Positions 56,495 to 64,000 of a stretch of 64,000 nucleotides of DNA are shown here, one piece after another; positions within the stretch are counted from its first letter, which is position 1; the number at the start of each line of letters is the position of its first letter. Under the pieces are notes generated by a model. The model made no database searches and had not been told where the DNA came from. It saw only the letters and a list, made by a program, of their open reading frames with translations. A program made the translations under genes and the position numbers. The DNA is from Amorphophallus konjac (taxonomy: Eukaryota; Streptophyta; Magnoliopsida; Alismatales; Araceae). The DNA is taken from the NCBI GenBank assembly GCA_022559845.1, contig CM040121.1, forward strand, positions 343,578,243 through 343,642,242, read 5' to 3'.

Positions 56495-58837
56495 CCGTTG
56501 ATGGCATCGCCGAGAGATAGAGCAACAAGACCTCGCCCGGGATGGGCTTGGAAAGCACCGGGGGCGAAGCCAGGAACTCTTTGAGCTCGACGAACGCTGT
56601 CTGGCATTCCCCATCCCATGCGAACGTAGCAGATGCTATCTTGGGCCCCCTCATCAGCTTGAAGAAGGGCAGGCATCGTTCGGCCGCACGGGATAGGAAA
56701 CGACTGAGAGCAGCGACACGCCCCGTCAGACGCTGGACGTCTTTAATGCACGTGGGCGGGCGCATGTCCAGGATGGCCTGGACCTTGTCGGGGTTGGCTT
56801 CGATCCCTCGCTGAGTGACCAGGAAACCCAGGAACTTCCCGGATCTTACTCCAAAGGCGCACTTGGCGGGGTTGAGCTTCATGCAGTACTTCAGGAGGGT
56901 GCCGAAATCTCGGCGAGGTCGGTGAAGTGGTCTTGGGCCCTCGGGGTCTTGACGAGCATGTCGTCGATGTAGGCCTCGACGTTCCGACCTAACTGTCCCT
57001 CGAACATATGGTTGACCAGTCGCTGGTATGTGGCTCTAGCATTCTTCAATCCGAAGGGCATCCGGGTGTAGCAGTACACGCCGTAGTCGGTGATGAAGGC
57101 GGTCCTCTCGACATCTTCAGGGTTCATTCGGATCTGATGATAACCCGAATAGGCATCCAGGAAACTGAGTATCTCGTTGCTCGAGGTTGAGTCAACCAAT
57201 TGGTCGATGCTCGGTAGCGGATAGCAGTCCTTGGGGGTGGCCTTGTTCAGATCGGTGAAGTCTACGCACATTCGCCACTTGCCTGTAGTCTTCGGCACCA
57301 GGATGACGTTGGCTAGCCACGTTGGGTACAGGACCGGTCTGAAAAGACCAGTTTCTTGTCCCTTGGTGACCTGCGCCTTGATGATCGCCTGTTTCTCGGG
57401 CGCATGCTTCCTTCTCCGCTGCTGTACGGGTCTCACGGTGGTATCGAGGTTGAGCTTGTGCGTCATAATCTCCTCTGGTATACCAGGGAGTTGATCATCG
57501 GACCAAGCAAAGACCCGAACGTACCCAGAAAGAAACTCCTTGTATTGCTGCTGTTCCTTTGGTGGTAGGTCGGCGTCGATCCTTACTCCTAGAGCCGGGT
57601 CGTCGTTCAGGAATACCGTTAATAACTCGCCACCGGGCTCGGTGGTCACGGCTCTTCCTTCGACTCCCCTAGGGCCCTTATCCTTCCCGTCCGGCCTTGA
57701 GGCTTCCACCGAGATGTTGTAGCACCTTCTAGCCGTGGCCTGGTTACCTCGGACTTCCCCCAACCCGTTTTTGGTGGGAAACTTCATTTTTTGGTGATAG
57801 GTAGATGGTACGGCCTTTATTCGGCTGAGAAATTTTCGGCCGAAAATGGCGTTGTACGCTATCATACCTTTAATCACTATGAAGTCCACTATGACCGTAA
57901 CGGTTTTGGGTGGGGTGCCGATAGTGACCGGCAGGCTTAGGGCTCCCTCGGGGTAGGTGGCTAGGCCATTAAACCCGCAAAGGGGCGTTCGGATCGGGCG
58001 GAGCTTGGACGGGTCTTCCCCCATCTTGAGAAAACAGTCATAAGATAATACATCGGGGGCGCTCCCATTATCAACCAAAATCCTGTCTACATTACAGTGA
58101 TTTATCGTGGCCGAGATAACGAGGGCATCGTCATGCGGGGTGCTCAGCCCTTCCAGGTCTTGGTCGGAGAAAACTATGACTTGGGGCTCCATCGGCGGGC
58201 CTCTAGGGGGCTCTAAGGCTCGGCTGGCTCGCTCGGCATGACGTTTCCTCCCTCGGCTGGTGTCACCGCCCGATGCCGCTCCTCCGGAGATGACGTTGAT
58301 GTGAACCCCTCGGGGAGCGTTGTCGATCTCCTCTGCGGCGTCTCGGTCTTCTTTGTGCCCGATCGTGAACCAGGCTAGGTGCCCCAGACGGATGAGGCGC
58401 TCGATCTCGTCCTGGAGCTGATGGCAATCTCCGGTGTGGTGCCTGTGGTCGCCGTGGAACAGGCAATGCTTGTCCCGCTTGTGGTTCTTTGACCTCATTA
58501 GCTCAGGCTGGCGGAGAAGTCCCGAGTCTTTGATGTCTTCATAGATCTCGTAGACTGGCGCGGTCAAGGGGGTGTACCGCTCGTACTTTCTCTTGCGCTC
58601 TCCTTCTCGATCGCGCTTCTTACCCGAGCCAGGGTTTGGCTCGGAGGTCCGCTTCTTGTCCCCCTCCCGACCCGAGCCGGTTGCGTCTCGGCAGGCGCTG
58701 AGTACTTCTTCGCACTCGGCGTGGCACAGTGCCAGAGTCACTAGCTCGGCAAGGGTCGAGGGAGGGTGGAGGACAAGCTCGCGGCGGAGATTCTCATCCC
58801 GGGTGCCCCCGGTCAGTGCGGTTGTGGCTGAGGCCAC
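56495..58837 (-). pseudogene. pol: Inner Tat Gag end, protease, RT and first part of RNase H
   Basis: Read downwards from 58837: end of Gag with the modified finger CLFHGDHRHHTGDCHQL (about 58405-58455), protease ILVDNGSAPDVLSYD (D-N-G-S variant, about 58050-58095), RT with KWRMCVDFTDLNKATPKD, FLDAYSGYHQIRMNPED, MPFGLKNARATYQRLV and catalytic YIDD (about 56960-56971). A frame change near 56890-56910 follows, then LGFLVTQRGIEANPDKVQ and the start of RNase H (PIPGEVLLLYLSAMPST), cut at 56494 by the chromovirus. Codons on either side of that insertion join in frame at 46447. Confidence 0.88.
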
Positions 58838-59830
58838 AGCCAGGCGGGGGATCCTGAGGGCTTCCGATTTAAATCGGTAGACGTAAGTCCGGAGCCTCTC
58901 CCCTTGCGCCTGTTTGAGGGCCAGGAGCCCTGCTACTGACCTTGGGGGGGCGCTACCGGCGAAACTCTCCTTGAAAATTCGCCCGAATTGCCTGAAGTCT
59001 CGGATGGACCCAGGGGCGAGGGCCCGGAATCATGCCTGAGCACCTTGGACCAGGGTGGCCGTGAAGGCTCGACATTTGATGGGATCCGACGTTCCATGAA
59101 GGGTCACCAGGGCGTCGAAGCTATCGTAGTGGTCGGCTGGGTCGCCCTGGCCGTCGTAGAGTTTGAAGGTTGGAATGGAGGCTCTGGGAGAGACCTCTGC
59201 CTTCAAAATGTACTCGGAGAAAGGGGATTTCTCCTCATCCTCCGGGAGAGAGGTCTTCTGCAGGGCGCGGAGGGCGCGCTCTTGCTCTGCGAACCGTCTC
59301 TCGAAATCTCGCAGTCGGAGGGACAGCTCTGGCTGCAGTCGCACCGTGGGGCTGGGGGGGGCGTCTTGGCGATCTCCCGGGGCACTAGTGCCCGGGCGCG
59401 GTGGCCTCGTCCCCTGTTTCCCTTTCCTCGGCGTGGAGGAAGCCTCTTGCTCCGCAGGCGGAGCATGCGAGGGTCCTCCGACATCGTTGCGGAGGAGCTG
59501 TCGGCCGCGGAGGGTGAAGCGGCCTCCGGCGGTGTGCTGCGTCGCACTCCTTCGAGGGGGACTTCCTGACGGGGCGCGGGACCTTGCGTCCCTAGCCGCT
59601 TGGGCCCTCATGAGCTCCACGAGGACGTCCATCTTTTCGTTGAGGGCCTGGAAGGCGTTGGCCCCACTGTCGAGGGGTGCCCCTGTCTCCGCCGGGGGGG
59701 GTGGCCTGTTGGTGGGGATGCTGGCATTGGAGGGGGGGCTCTGTGAGACCCTAGAGGGGGCGCCTCCCGCCGCCGCCACTGCCTTACCTGCCCCACCGGT
59801 GGATCTCCTCCCTGAGCTTCTTCTCACCAT
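58838..59830 (-). pseudogene. gag: Inner Tat Gag N-terminal part, one in-frame stop
   Basis: The first Met after the PBS is at 59830 (MVRRSSGRRSTGGAG). An Ala/Pro/Arg-rich region with a short helix (LRLRDFERRFAEQERALRAL, about 59235-59300) precedes the capsid domain, whose start (FKLYDGQGDPADHYDSFDAL) is followed by TGA at 59032-59030. The frame continues through FRQFGRIFKESFAGSAPPRS and KQAQGERLRTYVYRFKSEAL to 58838 and beyond. The apparent ORF start at 59977 lies in the LTR and PBS and is not used. Confidence 0.82.
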
Positions 59831-59847
59831 CTCGACTTTTCGTGCGT

Positions 59848-59865
59848 TTCCCACAGACGGCGCCA
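59848..59865 (-). other. Inner Tat primer binding site
   Basis: Minus-strand TGGCGCCGTCTGTGGGAA, two bases after the LTR end, the form common in plant Tat-group elements. Confidence 0.85.
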
Positions 59866-59867
59866 GA

Positions 59868-60654
59868 TGAAGAGGCGAGATCTCGCGCTGGATCCTGAGC
59901 GGGCTGTGGATCACCAGAAGATGAATCTGCAAGATAGGGAAACGTATCAGAGGGCCCAGGGGATCTCCCTGGGGCAAAACCCTCCGATGGCTAAGTCAGT
60001 AGAGCTATGGTGGAAGCAATAATGGGGGGAGGAGAGAGCTGATGCGCGAGAATCCTCTCCACCAGAGGGTGAAGTGAATCGTGCTCAGGAGCTTAGGGTG
60101 TGTGAATGCCTTGTTCATCTTTTACCTTCTTCTGGAGGGTATCCCTTGCTTAAATAGTGTGCCGCCTTCAGGAGTCCTGTAAGCTGAGGGGTTCCCGGTG
60201 GGAGTTACGTCTTTAACGGGGGCTTTCATGGCCTGATCGTGGGAAGTTATCCCCTTGGAGTCCGGCGGCTCCCCTGACTCTCCCGCTGGCGGAGGACTCT
60301 GAACGGCTGCACCTGCGGATTGATCAACCGGCCTTACCGAGCTTCGGGGATGCTAGCTCTTGCCCGAGCGATAGGCATGGCCCGGCGAAGGTGGGGTCGG
60401 ATAGGTCGGCTGGAGCCTATCTCTCTCGGACGGGGAGAGGGCTTTAGGCCGGACCTTCCTTGGGACCTGACCGTTGTCTCGGGCCCTCCGAGCCTAGAAG
60501 GCCGCCGGGGAGAGTTAGTTCCTCGAGTCTTATTTATTGGGCTTTTCTCCCTAAGTGGGCCCTGTGGGCTATCACTCGGGTGGGCTCGCCTGGTTGGACC
60601 TTGTGGGTCTTGGTGGGCTGCCTTTGTGGTGGGCTGCGGAAATCCCCCTCTCCA
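59868..60654 (-). repeat. Inner Tat 5' LTR
   Basis: 787 bp, matching 39461-40248 with about 14 differences. Followed by accgt (60655-60659), the right copy of the target duplication. Confidence 0.94.
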
Positions 60655-60659
60655 ACCGT

Positions 60660-61591
60660 CATGATGATTAGGTCTTGGCCAGGGGTTGTCACACTATTAC
60701 ACGCCAATCTCGGGACTCGATCTAAAACAAGGAAGGGTTCGCGTTGCTAGGGAGGCACTGGTTGTTCAAAATCCAAAAATAATAAAAATTTTCAAAATTC
60801 AAAAGAAAAATCAAATATTTCAAAATCCAAAAAAATCAAAGATTTTCGAAATCCAAAAACAACAAATATGTTCAAAATCCAAAAATAATAAATATTTTTA
60901 AAAATCCAAAACAAAACAAATATCCTTAAAAATCCAAAAACATTAAATATTTTCCAAAACTCCCAAAAATACCATCATGTGCATAGCATGCATTGCATTT
61001 TCATTATGTTTCCGCCTATTTAATAAAGGCTCCACCCCTTGACCGAATATCAAGAAACGGTCATTATTTAACTTGCTTCAAGGCAAGGGGTTGAGTCTAA
61101 GAACAGATCTAACTTGATTCATGTTTAAAGTGTGTGTGCAGAATGCAGGGACAAGATTCAAAGCAAAAAGGTTCACAACTATGCAGGTTCAAGGTACATA
61201 ACGGCCCCCTCTTCGACCGTTATTTTCCTTTAGGCATGGGCCTTCCTTCTTTCACTAACCATCACTATAACGGTCTGGAGAATACCGTTACTTGATTATA
61301 ACGGCCCAACGCCTATCCGTCATATCCTTCAGAGACAGGGTTCTATTGTTACTCTCATTCTGACAGCCTGTCGTAAGACCGTTATTTCCTTGTAGCGGCC
61401 CATTGCATATCCGTTTCTATCTCCAGAGGCTCTGCCTGTTCACATCATTCCAAGCCATTCAAAACACGAAACTCAAGCCCATTCGACTTTGGCAATTTCA
61501 TCTCATTCAAGCAAGCTTAATAAAACATGAATTCATAAAAACTCCAGCTTTGATCAAGTACACATCACATCTCTCATGAACCAAAAGAAAA
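60660..61591 (+). other. Outer Tat, region after inner Tat: AT-rich minisatellite and microrepeats
   Basis: The outer element resumes. 60765-60960 is an AT-rich degenerate tandem repeat of roughly 30-36 bases built on caaaatccaaaaat. 61198-61420 holds AACGG...CCGTT units as in the LTR. No ORF is supported. Confidence 0.7.
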
Positions 61592-62839
61592 TCAAGATAC
61601 ATTCACTTTCTTATCCGCAAGAGGGCGGATTCTTCTTAACTCTTTCACATAGTCTCGGCGTGCTTCGTCGTTCTCTTCAACCTCTGCTTGCCACGGGCGC
61701 ACCTTACTGATCTCCCATATGATCAGCGCGTTCCGGACTGCTCGTTCATCTTCCTCGGTCCCCATCTTCCTAGGTAAAAGGGGAGGGTAGTGTGATAGTG
61801 CAGAAACGCCGGTTCGAGGTAGTCCGATCTGAAGATGGCATCGGTGCGGGTTGTAGATCGCCATGGTAGTATTCCCCACTAGCTGGAGGACCAGGCCTTG
61901 ACGCCGCGGTATTTTGAGAAGAGTGCTTCGAAGGATTCTTGGTCGCATAATGAACTTGTCCATTGGCAAAGTGTTGAAAAAGAGGCGCCATTCATCCCGA
62001 GTTTTCTTATCCGCCGTCCTGCATTCCACCTGAGAAGAATATCCAAATGCCCCTCCAATGAAGAAGAGGGGGTGGCTCCCGAAGATCCGGCTTGCAGAAG
62101 TTATGTCTTCCTTAGGAAGGAATTTGACTCTCACTCCTGTCCAGCACTCAAGGAGTATCATGGAACCAAACAAAAGTCTTCCTATGCAAGTCGAGCTTAG
62201 TCCTTCATAGAGGTATGAGAGGACCGCTTGAGAGATAGACATTCCCCGCCACAGCCCGCTAATAATGCTAAGATTTTAGATGTCTAAGAGGTGGTCGGTC
62301 GTAGTAAAAAGGAAGACCCCGCACAAGCAAACCGCCACCGCCTTGGCTATTGCTTCATGTCTCTCCCACTTGTTTTTACAATGAGACACTATCCATTGTG
62401 CCAAGGGTATCAAGTGAACATGATGTGGGCTGATCATGGTCCTCACGTCCTTTGGATTATGAATGAAGTCGCTCAAGATCAAGGACGGGTCAATAGGCTC
62501 TATTGTGTAGCAAACTCGGTCTTCATCCCCCGCCTTAGTCTTAGGGAGGGTTAGGTAGGTTTCTACCTCCTCTAATAGGACGGTCGCTTCGAAGGAAGGA
62601 AAGATAAAGGTATGAGTTTGTGGATGCCATAGTTCCACAAGTGCTGAAATACTTGGCCAATCTAAGGATAATTTCTGGAAATTTTTGCCCAAAACCAAGA
62701 GTGGTTGAAGGTGCCAAGCTTTAAGGATGGATGTGACTTCTATAGGGAGGGCCTTTACCATGGGAGCCACCCACTTCAGATTAGAGTAGCATCTTGGGCC
62801 AGGAAGAGGCTTGAAGAAAGAAGGAGAAGAAGAAGTCAT
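61592..62839 (-). pseudogene. Antisense ORF of outer Tat, plant-mobile-domain-like, one stop
   Basis: On the minus strand, opposite to gag-pol of the outer Tat and in the same relative place as the antisense ORF of the inner Tat. The frame runs 62839 to 61592 with one TAA at 62278-62276. Its N-terminal part has ALVELWHPQTHTFIFPSFEA and LLEEVETYLTLP, the pattern of the plant mobile domain / DUF7745-like group found both in transposons and in domesticated genes. Later segments (AIAKAVAVCLCGVFLF, MILLECWTGVRVKF, GNTTMAIYNPHRCHLQIGLP) continue that fold. A short upstream minus frame (63030-62836) may be leader. The role is unknown. Confidence 0.7.
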
Positions 62840-64000
62840 AAAACGAATTGAAGTGCAGAATTTTCTGAACTTGGACGTGTTGTTGAGGGACTTACCACCC
62901 TTTGAACATTGGAGCTTAAGTGCTTGGGAATTGATGTCAACCGTTGGAGCTCTCCATGTTCTTTTCTGGCAGCTCTAGGTCCGGTGTAGACCTTCTCCTC
63001 TGTAGCCATCACCTCGAAGCTTCTCTTCATCTTGATTTCCGCCCTTAGGAAAGGTTCTTCAACCCTAAAGCAAAGGTTTGCAGCAAAGATACGATTTTTG
63101 GTTGAGTTTCCAAGTTTTAAAGGCTTAATTTTGGCTTTGAAAGGATAAGACTTGAGTTGGAAGGCTTTATCTTCAATCTAGATAAGTTCTAGTAAGGGAT
63201 TAGATGGCTAAACCTCGGGTTTAAGTACTCACGGCTCAATCCGTCTCGGAATACAACCCAGAATCTAACGGTCTATCGTACGGCCGTTATTTCCCTCTGA
63301 CGCGCCAACCTTAGGCCGTCGCATTTTTCTGTGGGTTTAATTCCCCGATCATGTTCTGTGAAGATTAACGGTCTAAGGTCTGACCGTCGTTTCTTGTAAC
63401 GCGCGAATCTTGAGCCGTTATACTCTCATCCACTCAGTCATTTCCCTTCTAGGCTAAGCATTTCCTAACGGCCCTGGTTATGGCCGTTGCTTCACTATGA
63501 CGCGTCTCCCTCAGGCCGTCACATTTTCTGCTAGTTGTCCTGACAACCATCGTTCTGCCTTGATCAACGGTCTAGTCTTTGGCCGTTATTTATCTTTGAC
63601 GCACCTGCCGTTGGCCGTCGTTTCTCCTGAAGCCCTACTACCAGGATGGGCCCCTGTTGTGATTAACGGCCTTTCACCGGCGCGTCGTTTGATTAAGACG
63701 GTCTGAGCCTAGACCGTTACTTTCTCTGCTGCTGAATTCTGGCTATTCCTTCTGCCCTTGCCTAGACCTGGCGGTCTCTCGCATTGTACACCTCATTCTC
63801 TCTGCATTTTCACACACATACATTCCTACAAATAACTCATGCACACATTCCTGCCTATGTCTCATTCATCCATTCATTCATTTCATCCGTCCCTGCACAA
63901 TCAAACACACATCCATTCATTCACTAAAAAAACAGAAAACCCAAAAAAGATCTCATTCCATTTTTCATAAAGTTACATACAAGTGATAAGAAAAAAAACA
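62840..64000 (+). other. Outer Tat 3' region with densest microrepeats
   Basis: 63262-63720 is the best-ordered block of AACGGTCT...GGCCGTTAT and TGACGCG...GGCCGTC units, about five in a row with a spacing near 60-100 bases. 63790-63930 is rich in cattcatt/cacacat microrepeats. The 3' LTR of the outer Tat is not reached. No ORF beyond the short minus frame at 63030-62836. Confidence 0.65.

Larger units (their letters stand above)
39461..60654 (-). mobile_element. Inner Tat-lineage Ty3/gypsy element (minus strand)
   Basis: LTRs 59868-60654 (5') and 39461-40248 (3'), 787-788 bp, about 98% identical by eye, with TSD accgt on both sides. PBS of type TGGCGCCGTCTGTGGG. On the minus strand come gag, protease, RT, RNase H, archaeal-type RNase H and integrase (59830 to 44359), then 4.1 kb containing an ORF on the opposite strand (40524-43142). 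A chromovirus interrupts RNase H at 46448-56494. Without it the element is about 11.1 kb. Confidence 0.94.
19314..64000 (+). mobile_element. Outer Tat-lineage Ty3/gypsy element, 3' end outside window
   Basis: The LTR begins tgttgacacccg at 19314 inside a satellite monomer. The element's own sequence is 19314-19964, 28618-39455 and 60660-64000; the gaps are a copia element and the inner Tat. Tat assignment rests on the TGGCGAT-type PBS, RT sequence, a second (archaeal-type) RNase H and an antisense ORF beyond pol. gag-pol carries nine in-frame stops and two frame changes. The 3' LTR would lie past 64000, followed by ctgcc if the target duplication (19309-19313) is intact. Confidence 0.88.

Noticed and set aside
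62868..62905. Intron at the start of the outer antisense ORF (GTAAGT on the minus strand near 62899)
   Set aside because: The only fitting acceptor would leave an intron of about 30 bases, too short for plant splicing.

Overview
The window looks like heterochromatin of a flowering plant, probably pericentromeric or centromere-near. It contains no recognisable host single-copy gene. Nearly everything is LTR retrotransposon sequence, much of it nested, plus one block of 180-bp tandem satellite. The plant origin rests on element lineages known from plants: Athila, two Tat elements with dual RNase H and antisense ORFs, a SIRE-like Ty1/copia element and a chromovirus. I cannot name the species.

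Layout. 1-660 is C-rich low-complexity DNA with a minisatellite and a CA tract. 895-1219 and 12627-12843 (minus strand) are the two halves of a LINE-type RNase H region, split by an Athila-like element at 1220-12626. A 314-bp solo LTR (12844-13157, minus) follows. A satellite of about 34 monomers of 180 bp (13158-19313) comes next, with a higher-order period of 13 monomers (2,340 bp).

From 19314 to the window end everything belongs to one nest. A plus-strand Tat element (outer Tat) starts at 19314 in the last satellite monomer, and its 3' end lies beyond 64000. Its 5' LTR is interrupted by a SIRE-like copia element at 19965-28612 (TSD ttggt) that carries gag but no pol. Downstream of its pol sits a second, minus-strand Tat (39461-60654, TSD accgt). 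That inner Tat is split inside its RNase H by a nearly intact minus-strand chromovirus (46448-56494, TSD ccgtt). The three target duplications, and the clean resumption of each host element on the far side, make the order of insertion secure.

How the parts work: each element has or had gag (capsid), protease, reverse transcriptase/RNase H and integrase. Both Tat elements also carry an extra ORF on the opposite strand beyond pol. The inner one (40524-43142, one intron) is fully open although the pol of the same element is broken. The outer one (62839-61592) is of a different family, resembling the plant mobile domain. Nearly all nonsense codons in the four coding elements are one C-to-T or G-to-A transition from a plausible sense codon, as expected from decay of methylated DNA.

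Unusual structure: hairpin arrays with paired changes in the copia LTR, a dispersed AACGG...CCGTT hairpin microrepeat in the outer Tat, the satellite higher-order repeat, and a chromovirus whose ORF ends inside its own LTR.
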